Shown here in pieces: positions 8,680 to 17,197 of a stretch of 45,544 nt of DNA. Location: contig JAQUXM010000004.1 of NCBI GenBank assembly GCA_028692415.1, positions 6,863 to 52,406 on the forward strand. The letters run 5' to 3'. The position numbers and the translations under genes are program-made. How positions within the stretch are numbered: position 1 is the stretch's first letter; the number at the start of each line of letters is the position of its first letter. This DNA is from Syntrophomonadaceae bacterium (lineage in GTDB: Bacteria > Bacillota > Syntrophomonadia > Syntrophomonadales > Syntrophomonadaceae). The notes under the pieces were generated by a model. It worked only from the letters and a program-made list of their open reading frames with translations. It was not told where the DNA came from and searched no databases.

Positions 8680-9891
8680 ATGTTTACCAAATTTTATTAT
8701 AATCTAAAGGATTATGGAATTCCGGTTTCCATGAATGAGTGGCAGCTGCTGTTGGAGGCACTCGAATCAGGAATGGCCGGGTCCAGCTTGACCGGATTTT
8801 ATTACTTGTGCCGGGCTGTGCTGGTAAAAACTGAAGCCCATTATGACCGCTTTGACCTGGCTTTTGCCAGTTTTTTTGGTGATATTGAGTCTCCTGAAGG
8901 TTTGCCGGATAAAATATGGGAATGGCTGGACAAAGAATTGCCCGAACAGGAGATTACGGAAGCAATGCGGCTCAATCACCAGCAGCTTGACCTGGATGAA
9001 ATGAAACGGATGCTGGAGGAACGGCTGGCCGAGCAAAATGAGGAACACCACGGCGGCAACCGCTGGGTAGGCACTGGAGGGACTTCGCCCTTCGGGCATT
9101 CGGGTTATCACCCGGGAGGTATACGGATTGGCGGCAGTACCCGCAACCTGTCGGCGGTGAAAGTGGCGGGTATGAGGAAATATCAGGAATTCCGCACCGA
9201 TGAAACCCTGGGAATAAGGCAATTTCAGGTAGCCCTCCGCAAGCTGCGGCAATTTACTACCCGCCTGGATGGTGCCCGCACCGAGCTTGATTTGGATGGC
9301 ACTATTGACCGGACCTGCAACAATGCCGGCCGTTTGGAACTGGTTTGGGACCGGCCTCGGGAAAACGGGATAAAGGTTTTGCTGCTGATGGATTCAGGGG
9401 GTTCCATGGTTTCTTACAGCCGTCTTTGCAATCAGTTATTTACAGCGGTAAACCGCTCCAATCATTTTAAGGATTTAAAAATATTCTATTTTCACAACTG
9501 CATTTATGACTGGTTATTCCATGATCCCAGTTGCAGTTTGAATGCCTATACCGATACGGAATATATTTTAAAAACCTATGACAGCGATTACCGGATTATT
9601 ATTGTAGGGGATGCCAGCATGTCTTCCTATGAGTTGATGCGGGTAGGAGGAATTATTGAATGGGGCATGCATAACGATACCCCTGGTATCGAATGGCTGC
9701 GGCGTCTGCGCCAGCATTTTGAATATTCGGTCTGGCTTAATCCGATTCCCAAAAACTATTGGGATTGGATGGAGGGGGTATTTACCATAAATAAAATTGC
9801 TGAGGTTTTTCCCATGGAAAGCCTGACGGTGGAAGGTCTGGAAACTGCAATAACCAAGCTGCGCAGCCGACAGGCGGTTAAAATGGGATGA
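8680..9891 (+). CDS. VWA domain-containing CoxE-like protein
   Basis: LLLMDSGGSMVSYSRLCNQLFTAV...FYFHNCIYDWLFHD...IIIVGDASMS; follows the MoxR ATPase. Confidence 0.88.
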   Translation: MFTKFYYNLKDYGIPVSMNEWQLLLEALESGMAGSSLTGFYYLCRAVLVKTEAHYDRFDLAFASFFGDIESPEGLPDKIWEWLDKELPEQEITEAMRLNHQQLDLDEMKRMLEERLAEQNEEHHGGNRWVGTGGTSPFGHSGYHPGGIRIGGSTRNLSAVKVAGMRKYQEFRTDETLGIRQFQVALRKLRQFTTRLDGARTELDLDGTIDRTCNNAGRLELVWDRPRENGIKVLLLMDSGGSMVSYSRLCNQLFTAVNRSNHFKDLKIFYFHNCIYDWLFHDPSCSLNAYTDTEYILKTYDSDYRIIIVGDASMSSYELMRVGGIIEWGMHNDTPGIEWLRRLRQHFEYSVWLNPIPKNYWDWMEGVFTINKIAEVFPMESLTVEGLETAITKLRSRQAVKMG

Positions 9892-9913
9892 AACATTAAG
9901 ATGAAACATTATA

Positions 9914-9939
9914 AAGAGGGTGAGCCCCTCTTTTTTTTT
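9914..9939 (+). terminator. rho-independent terminator
   Basis: AAGAGGGTGAGCCCCTC followed by nine T. Confidence 0.85.
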
Positions 9940-9952
9940 GTCCTGGAATCCA

Positions 9953-10085
9953 TTAAACATCGGAAGAAATTGCAGAGCCGTTTCTTCCGCACCGTTGCAA
10001 TGAGGCGGGGGCTAGAACCCGCCGCCTGTTTTGGTAATAGGAACCCTACCACTTAAAGAAGCTGGGGAGATCTTTGCGACTCGTT
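9953..10085 (-). repeat. two-hairpin dispersed element, copy C (inverted)
   Basis: Reverse complement reads AACGAGTCGCAAAGATCTCCCCAGCTTCTTTAAGTGG...CCCGCCTCATTGCAACGGTGCGGAAGAAACGGCTCTGCAATTTCTTCCGATGTTTAA. Confidence 0.85.
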
Positions 10086-10251
10086 ATATATTGACAAGCC
10101 GGTTTCGTATATTAAAATTATAATTAATAACATATTAACTAAACATAACAATATTTGTATGAGAAACAGACGATTAGAAATAACAATAGGAGGTGACTGA
10201 CGGCAGAGTTTGCAGGCATGATAGAGATAAGAAAAATAAGGGGGTAACATA

Positions 10252-11025
10252 ATGGATTACAGTGCATATCAGACTTTAAAAGCGGAGGCATTGGAAGGCG
10301 GAATACTGGTGGTGTCCTTAAACCGCCCGGATAAATACAATGCCATGAACATGATGATGATGGAAGAGCTTAATGACCTTTGGCTAAAGCTAAAAAGAGA
10401 TCTTGACACGAGGGTAGTTATTTTAAAAGGCGAAGGGGAGAAAGGTTTTTGCGCTGGGATGGAAGTAGCGGATATTATCAAACCAGCAACCATGAAGAAC
10501 ATCCCGGCCATGTACGATTTGCAGCTGCCCATAGGTGAATTGCAGATCAACATGCGCAACTGCCCGCAGCCCATTATCTGTGTAGTTCATGGCGCTGCAG
10601 CAGGTGCCGGTTTCAGTTTTTCCATTGCTTCCGATATTCGCATCATTGCACCGGATGCTAGATTCTCAGCGGCTTATGTTAATGTTGGACTGGCTGGTGC
10701 GGACATGGGCAGCAGTTATTTCCTGCCTCGTATTATTGGAACCGGACGGGCTTTTGAATATCTCTATACCGGGGCCTGGATGAATGCCGAAGAAGCCATG
10801 CAACTGGGATTTGCCTCGCGTTGTGTGGAGAAGGACAAACTGCTGGAAACCGCTATGGAGATAGCCCAGGCTATAGCCAAGAAAGATCCGCTAGCCATGA
10901 AATTAACCAAAGAAGCGGTTAATCTTAATATCGATGCCCCTAGTCTGGAATCTGCAATAATCATGGAAAACCGCAACCAGAACATGATGATAAGCCTGCT
11001 GGCCAGTAAAATACCAGCAAAATAA
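10252..11025 (+). CDS. enoyl-CoA hydratase/isomerase (crotonase) family protein
   Basis: LNRPDKYNAMNMMMMEEL...GEGEKGFCAGMEV...VHGAAAGAGFSFSIASDIRI. Confidence 0.92.
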   Translation: MDYSAYQTLKAEALEGGILVVSLNRPDKYNAMNMMMMEELNDLWLKLKRDLDTRVVILKGEGEKGFCAGMEVADIIKPATMKNIPAMYDLQLPIGELQINMRNCPQPIICVVHGAAAGAGFSFSIASDIRIIAPDARFSAAYVNVGLAGADMGSSYFLPRIIGTGRAFEYLYTGAWMNAEEAMQLGFASRCVEKDKLLETAMEIAQAIAKKDPLAMKLTKEAVNLNIDAPSLESAIIMENRNQNMMISLLASKIPAK

Positions 11026-11047
11026 AACAAGGACCCAAAGGGACGGG

Positions 11048-11115
11048 AGAGCAAGTGGGGACAGTTCTTGCCTTGCGCGCTAGCGCGCAAGGCAAGAACT
11101 GTCCCCACTTGCTCT
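11048..11115. repeat. 68-bp perfect palindrome (GTGGGGACAGTTCTTG type)
   Basis: AGAGCAAGTGGGGACAGTTCTTGCCTTGCGCGCT|AGCGCGCAAGGCAAGAACTGTCCCCACTTGCTCT. Confidence 0.97.
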
Positions 11116-11126
11116 GAATGGAAAGC

Positions 11127-11155
11127 TTGACAGCGAATCAATTATACATTTTAAT
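11127..11155 (+). promoter_or_regulatory. putative sigma-A-type promoter of the marR gene
   Basis: TTGACA - 17 nt - TTTAAT. Confidence 0.55.
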
Positions 11156-11163
11156 ATAAAAGG

Positions 11164-11180
11164 CAATAATTAAATTATTG
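11164..11180. promoter_or_regulatory. candidate MarR autoregulatory operator
   Basis: Palindrome CAATAATT-A-AATTATTG just upstream of the marR start. Confidence 0.5.
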
Positions 11181-11204
11181 TAATGATAACAAAGGAGCTT
11201 TTAA

Positions 11205-11642
11205 ATGTTAGATTTTACTACTTTTTGGTGTTTCCGGCTTAATGCCCTTTCCCGCAAAATCAGCCGGATGTATAACGGCAGATGCCTGGAGCATGGGATA
11301 ACGGCTGCTCAGACCTTTGTAATATTTGATGTTATGGAACATGAAGGTACCAGTGTCAAAGATATAGCTACTCGCATACAGTTGGACAGTCCGGGCGTAA
11401 CGGGCTTGATTGACCGGCTCGTAAAAGAAGGCCTGGTGGAAAGAAAAGAAGATCCTGAAGACCGGCGGAGCCTGCGAATTACTCTTACCGGGAAGGGGCG
11501 CGAACTGGCTGACAGCAAATTAATTCCCATGGCCCTGGAATTTAATAGATATATCAGAAGCATAGTGCAGCCGGAAGTAGCCAAGATATTTCAAAACTCC
11601 TTGGATCTCTTTGATCAGCAACTAAGTAAGAGCGGCGATTAA
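11205..11642 (+). CDS. MarR family transcriptional regulator
   Basis: VKDIATRIQLDSPGVTGLIDRLVKEGLVERKEDPEDRRSLRITLTGKG winged helix. Confidence 0.93.
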   Translation: MLDFTTFWCFRLNALSRKISRMYNGRCLEHGITAAQTFVIFDVMEHEGTSVKDIATRIQLDSPGVTGLIDRLVKEGLVERKEDPEDRRSLRITLTGKGRELADSKLIPMALEFNRYIRSIVQPEVAKIFQNSLDLFDQQLSKSGD

Positions 11643-11730
11643 ACGCAGTTTCAAGCTACTATCCTGTTTTATAAGGCAGGCACAGGTATATAGCATCCCC
11701 TCTAAAGGTTTAAATAAGGAAAATTTACTA

Positions 11731-11764
11731 AACAACCTTGAGTATATCAGGTTGTTTTTTATTT
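11731..11764 (+). terminator. rho-independent terminator after marR
   Basis: AACAACCT-tgagtatatc-AGGTTGTT followed by T-rich tract. Confidence 0.8.
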
Positions 11765-11906
11765 GCCGAGGCTGCATAGAAAAAACGAATGGAGATGGTC
11801 TTCTTCATTTATAAATAAATCAGCCACAACTCTGGCTGGGATTCATATTACGTACTAAAATTATGGAGCTTATGAATAACTTATGATATTATTATTTTAA
11901 TGAAGA

Positions 11907-11929
11907 ATAACTATCATATGAATAGTTAT
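11907..11929. promoter_or_regulatory. candidate operator upstream of the acyl-CoA dehydrogenase
   Basis: Perfect inverted repeat ATAACTAT-catatga-ATAGTTAT. Confidence 0.5.
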
Positions 11930-11964
11930 GATAGTAAGCGGAATAAGGAAAAGGGGGTTTGCAA

Positions 11965-13104
11965 ATGGAATTCAATCTTAGTAAAGAACAATCGTTAATT
12001 CAACAGATGGCCCGCGAATTTGCCGAGAAAAGCATAGCTCCAGTTGCGAAACAAATTGATGAGGAAAGCAAGATACCCGAGGAGATTCTGGCGGGGATGG
12101 CTGAACTGGAATTGTTCGGCATACCTTTTAGTGAAGAGTATGGTGGAGCCGATGGCGGTTATGACGGATATGTGCTGGTCATGGAACAAATCGCCAAGGT
12201 GTCTGGGGGCATAGCTATGACCATGGCTGCGCATACGCTGGGATTGGGTGCCATATCAGCCTTCGGGACTGAGGAGCAGAAGAAAAAATACATGGTACCG
12301 GGATGCAAGGGCAAGCATATAGTATCCTTTGCTTTCACTGAGCCGGGAACCGGTTCCGATCCCAAGCAGCTAAGCAGTACTGCCAAACGGGATGGCGACT
12401 ATTATATCTTAAACGGGACCAAGCGTTTTATATCCAACGCCAATTTCCCTGGAGCCATGGTGGTATTTGCCAAGGAGACGGAAACCGGCGAAGTTACCGC
12501 CTTTATTCTGGACAAGTTAAGCCCGGGCTATTCCATATCTGAGCCCTGGGAGAAAATCGGTATGCATGGCGGGCAATTATTGGATGTATATATGAAAGAT
12601 GTAAAGGTGCCGGTGGAAAACCTGCTGGGGAAGATCGGGCAAGGTTTTCCGGTTTTATTATTAGGAATTGCGCTGGGAAAAATAGGAACCAGCACCGCAG
12701 CCCTGGGAGGAACCCTGGCAGCATTTGAAGAAGCCGTAAAATATGCCAGGGAAAAAACCCACCGCGGCCAGCCGATAGCTAAATTTCAAGCTATTCAGTT
12801 AAAAATAGCCGACCTGGCCATAAAATATGAAACCGCCCGCTGGTTATGTTATCGCCTGGGATGCCTGGCCAATAATATCAAAGATCCGGCCGCGTTTGCA
12901 GCCGAGGCAGCTCTGGTCAAGGCTTACTGCGGTGATAATGTAGTTGATGCTGCCCGTATAGCAGTTGATGTGCATGGTTCTTATGGACTTATGAGAGACT
13001 ATACCATTGAACGGGTCTATCGTGATGCAATAATCGGCCCGGAAATCGAGGGTGTAGCTGATATGCAGAAAATGATTGTAGCCGGATCCATACTCAAGAA
13101 ATAA
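11965..13104 (+). CDS. acyl-CoA dehydrogenase
   Basis: MEFNLSKEQSLIQQMAREFAEKSIAPVAKQID...FAFTEPGTGSDPKQLSSTA...YGLMRDYTIERVYRDAIIGPEIEGV. Confidence 0.95.
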   Translation: MEFNLSKEQSLIQQMAREFAEKSIAPVAKQIDEESKIPEEILAGMAELELFGIPFSEEYGGADGGYDGYVLVMEQIAKVSGGIAMTMAAHTLGLGAISAFGTEEQKKKYMVPGCKGKHIVSFAFTEPGTGSDPKQLSSTAKRDGDYYILNGTKRFISNANFPGAMVVFAKETETGEVTAFILDKLSPGYSISEPWEKIGMHGGQLLDVYMKDVKVPVENLLGKIGQGFPVLLLGIALGKIGTSTAALGGTLAAFEEAVKYAREKTHRGQPIAKFQAIQLKIADLAIKYETARWLCYRLGCLANNIKDPAAFAAEAALVKAYCGDNVVDAARIAVDVHGSYGLMRDYTIERVYRDAIIGPEIEGVADMQKMIVAGSILKK

Positions 13105-13270
13105 AGCAAAAATGTTGCATACAACCTGTATAACAAAGGATTATAATATTGATATATAGCACTTAGCTAAAAATTGGTAATTTATTACAGGGAAGGTAGA
13201 GGGAGCAGAATAAGAAACTGCCCTTTGTGCCTGACCCCTTACCCTTCACTTAATACTGGGAGGTACAGGC

Positions 13271-14557
13271 ATGGAGAAATTTGATGTTATCGTAGTAGGC
13301 GCTGGTTTGGCTGGTCTGGCCGCCGCCTATACCCTTGCTTCGGAGGGGATGGAAGTTCTGGTGCTGGAACGCGGGGATTATCCGGGTGCCAAGAATGTAA
13401 CGGGAGGGCGGCTTTACGTCAACCCGGTACGCGAGTTATTCCCCGACCTTTGGAAGAAAGCTCCGCTGGAACGCTTTATTGCCCGGGAGGGAGTTACCAT
13501 GATGGCCCACGAGCGTTCACTCAGCATTGGCTATGACGGTAATGAACTACTGGAAGAGCCGCAGCAAAGTTTCTCTGTTCTGCGCGCCAAATTTGATCGC
13601 TGGCTAGCCAAACAGGCGGAAAGAAAAGGGGCCATGATCGTAGACAAAAACCGGGTTGATGACCTGGTCCGGGAAGAGGGCCGGGTGGTCGGAGTCTGGG
13701 CGGGAGGCGACGAACTCCGCGCTGATGTGGTAATCGCCTGTGACGGGGTGCTGTCTCTCCTGGCTGAAAAAGCAGGCTTGCGCCAGCCCGGCAACCCCAA
13801 GGATTTTGCCGTTGGCTTCAAGGAAGTGATTGAACTCGATTCTGCAGTCATCAACGAGCGTTTTGCCCTGGAAGGCAACGAGGGTCTGGCCCGCATGTAT
13901 ATGGGGGAAGTAACCCGGGGCAAGTTTGGCGGCGGTTTCCTGTATACCAATAAGGACAGCATCAGCCTGGGTATAGTGGTGGGGATCAAAGATTTAATGG
14001 AAGGCCCTAATCCGGTGCAGGCTCCCGTTCTGCTTGATGAGTTTAAACAGCGCCGTGAAATTGCACCCTTGATTAAAGGTGGCGCAACTGTGGAATATGC
14101 TGCTCATGCCATACCCGAGGGAGGGCTTAAGGCGATGGGCAAGCTTTATGGAGATGGGATTCTGCTGGCCGGTGACGCGGCTGGTTTTTCCATGAACATT
14201 GGGGTTACGGTGCGGGGCATGGAATATGCTCTGGCCTCCGGTTACTATGCGGCCCAGGCGGTTATAAAGGCTAAAGCGGCCGAGGATTTCACCGCCCGGA
14301 GTCTGGCCATTTATGAGAGTATCTTAAACAACAGTTTTGTTATGGAAGACTTTAAAAGCTTCCAGGCGGCTCCCGAAGCCCTCGAAAACCCGAGATTTTT
14401 TGAGCACTATCCGGAATTGCTCGGAAATATTATGCGCGATATTTACGCCGTTCCGGCTGGTCCTAAAAATCGATTGTATCCCACCATCAAACAATATATG
14501 AAGATAGGGGAACTCTGGTCGATGTTTGGCGATATGAGAAAGGCGATGAAAATATGA
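13271..14557 (+). CDS. fixC: FixC-like electron-transfer flavoprotein:quinone oxidoreductase
   Basis: MEKFDVIVVGAGLAGLAAAYTLASEGMEVLVLERGDYPGAKNVTGGRLY...GILLAGDAAGFSMNIGVTVRGMEYALASG. Confidence 0.92.
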   Translation: MEKFDVIVVGAGLAGLAAAYTLASEGMEVLVLERGDYPGAKNVTGGRLYVNPVRELFPDLWKKAPLERFIAREGVTMMAHERSLSIGYDGNELLEEPQQSFSVLRAKFDRWLAKQAERKGAMIVDKNRVDDLVREEGRVVGVWAGGDELRADVVIACDGVLSLLAEKAGLRQPGNPKDFAVGFKEVIELDSAVINERFALEGNEGLARMYMGEVTRGKFGGGFLYTNKDSISLGIVVGIKDLMEGPNPVQAPVLLDEFKQRREIAPLIKGGATVEYAAHAIPEGGLKAMGKLYGDGILLAGDAAGFSMNIGVTVRGMEYALASGYYAAQAVIKAKAAEDFTARSLAIYESILNNSFVMEDFKSFQAAPEALENPRFFEHYPELLGNIMRDIYAVPAGPKNRLYPTIKQYMKIGELWSMFGDMRKAMKI

Positions 14558-14838
14558 GCGAGATCATAGGGTTGAAGGCTAAACTGGGCCTGGACGTTTT
14601 TAAGCATGATAAAGAGCCGCATATCAAAATCAAACCTGGCATGGCCAAGGACCCCCGGCTGAAAAGAGCGGTGCTGGTCTGCCCGGCCGGGCTTTACAGT
14701 GAAAATGCGCAGGGCGAAGTGGAGTTTACCATCGACGGTTGTCTGGAATGCGGGACCTGCCGCCTGGCTTGCGGTACCGAGGTTCTGGAGTGGAATTATC
14801 CGGGCGGCGGTACCGGGGTGCAATTCCGTTTTGGATAG
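14554..14838 (+). CDS. fixX: FixX-like ferredoxin
   Basis: Overlaps fixC by 4 bp; VCPAGLYSE...CLECGTCRLACGTEVLEWNYPGGGTGVQFRFG. Confidence 0.92.
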   Translation: MSEIIGLKAKLGLDVFKHDKEPHIKIKPGMAKDPRLKRAVLVCPAGLYSENAQGEVEFTIDGCLECGTCRLACGTEVLEWNYPGGGTGVQFRFG

Positions 14839-14865
14839 ATAATACTATTTAGGGGGATTAGAGAG

Positions 14866-15621
14866 ATGAATATTGTTGTGGCAATGAAGCAAATACCGGA
14901 CCTGCAGCAGATTCGGATTCGCAATCGCAAACCGGTATTTGATGATGTCCCGATGACACTGGGGGCCATTGATAAGAATGCCCTGGAAGTTGGGGTTAGT
15001 ATTAAAGAAAGCCAGGGAGGAAAGGTTACGGTTCTCTCGGCTGGCAATGAAGATTTGGAAGATACGATCAAAGAAGCCCTGGCGGCCGGAGCGGATGAAG
15101 CTTTATTGGTAATCGATGATGCCCTGGCGGTAGCCGGCAGTGATGTCATCGCGATGGTTCTGGCGGCTGCAGTTAAAAAGATGGAAGCAGCTGAGCTGAT
15201 TATTTTCGGCGAAGGCAGCGGCGACAATTACTCGGGGCAGGTTGGTTCCCGGGTAGCGGCTATTCTGGACTGGCCCCAGGTGGGTTATGCGAGCTCCCTG
15301 GAATTGAACGGGAATATGCTGCGGGCAGCCCGTTCCCTGGAAGACGGGGAAGAGATCGTCGAAGTGACTTTGCCGGCGGTAGTCACGGTAATATCAGGGA
15401 TTAATGAGCCGCGGATTCCATCGGTCACGCAGATTTTGAAGGCGGGCAAGAAGCCCAAGGAGGTATTGGAACCCGAAGATTTGGGCCTGCAAATACCTGC
15501 TGAAGCTCAAGTTCTAAGTTTGAGCAACCTGGCACCGGAAAGCGAACGCAAACAGGTTGTCCTGAAAAGTGTGGACGAACTGGTACAGGCATTGAAAAAT
15601 GAGAATGTGATTGGGAGGTAA
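14866..15621 (+). CDS. etfB: electron transfer flavoprotein subunit beta (FixA/EtfB)
   Basis: MNIVVAMKQIPDLQQIRIRN...GRPRR-type C-terminal motif INEPRIPSVTQILKAGKKP. Confidence 0.93.
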   Translation: MNIVVAMKQIPDLQQIRIRNRKPVFDDVPMTLGAIDKNALEVGVSIKESQGGKVTVLSAGNEDLEDTIKEALAAGADEALLVIDDALAVAGSDVIAMVLAAAVKKMEAAELIIFGEGSGDNYSGQVGSRVAAILDWPQVGYASSLELNGNMLRAARSLEDGEEIVEVTLPAVVTVISGINEPRIPSVTQILKAGKKPKEVLEPEDLGLQIPAEAQVLSLSNLAPESERKQVVLKSVDELVQALKNENVIGR

Positions 15622-15626
15622 GTGTT

Positions 15627-16559
15627 GTGGCAGGAATATTGATTTATAGCGATAAAGACAAGCTGGCTCTGGAGTTGATCACTGCCGCCCATCAGATAGC
15701 TACGGTCCTGGGTCAGGAGATTAAAGCAGTGGCCATAAACAATGATGCGCAAGCACAAGTATTGGCTTCGGCCGGGGCTGATACATATATAATTAGTAAT
15801 GCCGAGATAGTTCAGGCTGATGTGGCAGCAGTTGCAGCTGCCCTGCAACAGACCGCTGAGCAGCTGGGGATAGATACCGTCCTGTTAGCTTCCAACCGTC
15901 GGGGCAAAGAACTGGCTGGCCGGCTGGCCCAGATCATGGGGGCGGGCTGCCTTACCGATATAGCGGGGATAAAGGTGGCAGATAATAAAATAGAGTGCCA
16001 GCGTAATGCGCTGGGTGGGGCTACGGTTGCTATCCAGTACATTGCGGCGCCGCGCAAGGTAATTGCTATTATGCCCCGGGCTTTTGAACCCGCCGGAGCT
16101 GGCACGGGCAAAATCAGTCACTTGGATGTTGCGGCCAGATCATCAGGGGTAAAAATGCTGGAGCTAAAGGAAAAAAGCAGTGATAGTGTGGACATAGAAG
16201 GTGCCAATATATTGGTGGCGGTTGGGGAAGGGCTTAACAGCCAGGGAGACCTGGGCATGGTTGAAACCCTGGCTCAAAAACTGGGAGGTGTAATAGCCTG
16301 TTCCAAACCAGTGGCTACCGATAAGAAATGGTTGCCGGAAGATAGAATAATTGGACTTTCCGGGAAGAAATGCAAACCGGAATTGGCGGTATTATTGGGG
16401 ATTTCCGGGCAGGTGCAGTTTACCGTAGGCATACGCGATGCTAAAACCATAGTAGCAGTCAATACCGATGAAAATGCGCCGGTCAATCAGATGGCCGACT
16501 ATATTCTGAATGCTGATCTGCATGAGGTTGTGGCTGGGTTAAACAAAGCTTTGGCATAG
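15627..16559 (+). CDS. etfA: electron transfer flavoprotein subunit alpha (FixB/EtfA)
   Basis: Adjacent to etfB; FAD domain RIIGLSGKKCKPELAVLLGISGQVQFTVGIRDAKTIVAVNTDENAPVNQMADY. Confidence 0.93.
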   Translation: MAGILIYSDKDKLALELITAAHQIATVLGQEIKAVAINNDAQAQVLASAGADTYIISNAEIVQADVAAVAAALQQTAEQLGIDTVLLASNRRGKELAGRLAQIMGAGCLTDIAGIKVADNKIECQRNALGGATVAIQYIAAPRKVIAIMPRAFEPAGAGTGKISHLDVAARSSGVKMLELKEKSSDSVDIEGANILVAVGEGLNSQGDLGMVETLAQKLGGVIACSKPVATDKKWLPEDRIIGLSGKKCKPELAVLLGISGQVQFTVGIRDAKTIVAVNTDENAPVNQMADYILNADLHEVVAGLNKALA

Positions 16560-16562
16560 TGG

Positions 16563-16652
16563 ACAAGGGGACGGCATGACAAGGGGACGGTTCTCCTGTC
16601 AGGAAATATTTCCTGACAGGAGAACCGTCCCCTTGTCATGCCGTCCCCTTGT
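16563..16652. repeat. 90-bp perfect palindrome of the GGGGACGGTTCT repeat family
   Basis: ACAAGGGGACGGCATGACAAGGGGACGGTTCTCCTGTCAGGAAAT|ATTTCCTGACAGGAGAACCGTCCCCTTGTCATGCCGTCCCCTTGT. Confidence 0.97.
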
Positions 16653-16708
16653 GTCACTTGCGAATGAAGCTTATCTGAGCTATATTGTTAGAGAATCACA
16701 GAAAGGCA

Positions 16709-17152
16709 GTGGGAAAATTGGAGGTAAGCCTGGGAATATACGCCGGGGTCATCTTTGCACTTTACTCAATATATTTCAGTAAAATAATCAAGGGCAAGCC
16801 TGAGGAGTTTGAATTGGAGATGCTGCAAGCCCTGGCCAATTGGATGATAGCCACCGGGGTTAAAAGCCAATCTCAAATATGGTTTATGCTCATTTCTTCG
16901 CTGATTCTTGAGGCCACCTATTTTGTTCTAGTGTTAACGCTAGTCAGCAACCCATTTATATTGTATTTTACCTGGCTGTTTATTGGTATTGAAACCGTTC
17001 ATATAGCAATTCTCTTTATGGCTTTTTATCGCTTTTTCCATACCCGGCTGCTGCTCAAAGATATCTTTAAATGGAGATTGGAAAGAGTAAGTGCGCAATT
17101 CTTTTTCACCCATTCCCTGCTGCTTATTATCTACATGCTCTTTATTCAGTAA
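16709..17152 (+). CDS. hypothetical multi-pass membrane protein
   Basis: Hydrophobic segments; GTG 16709 after GAAAGG is the likely start, ORF track begins at TTG 16685. Confidence 0.6.
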   Translation: MGKLEVSLGIYAGVIFALYSIYFSKIIKGKPEEFELEMLQALANWMIATGVKSQSQIWFMLISSLILEATYFVLVLTLVSNPFILYFTWLFIGIETVHIAILFMAFYRFFHTRLLLKDIFKWRLERVSAQFFFTHSLLLIIYMLFIQ

Positions 17153-17197
17153 AAAACACTGATTGGGGCTCATGACAAGGAGCAAAAGAAGCTTGCC

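Noticed and set aside
10053-10250. Minus-strand 65-aa ORF upstream of the crotonase gene
   Set aside because: Overlaps the inverted two-hairpin element and AT-rich promoter region; no RBS or homology signal.
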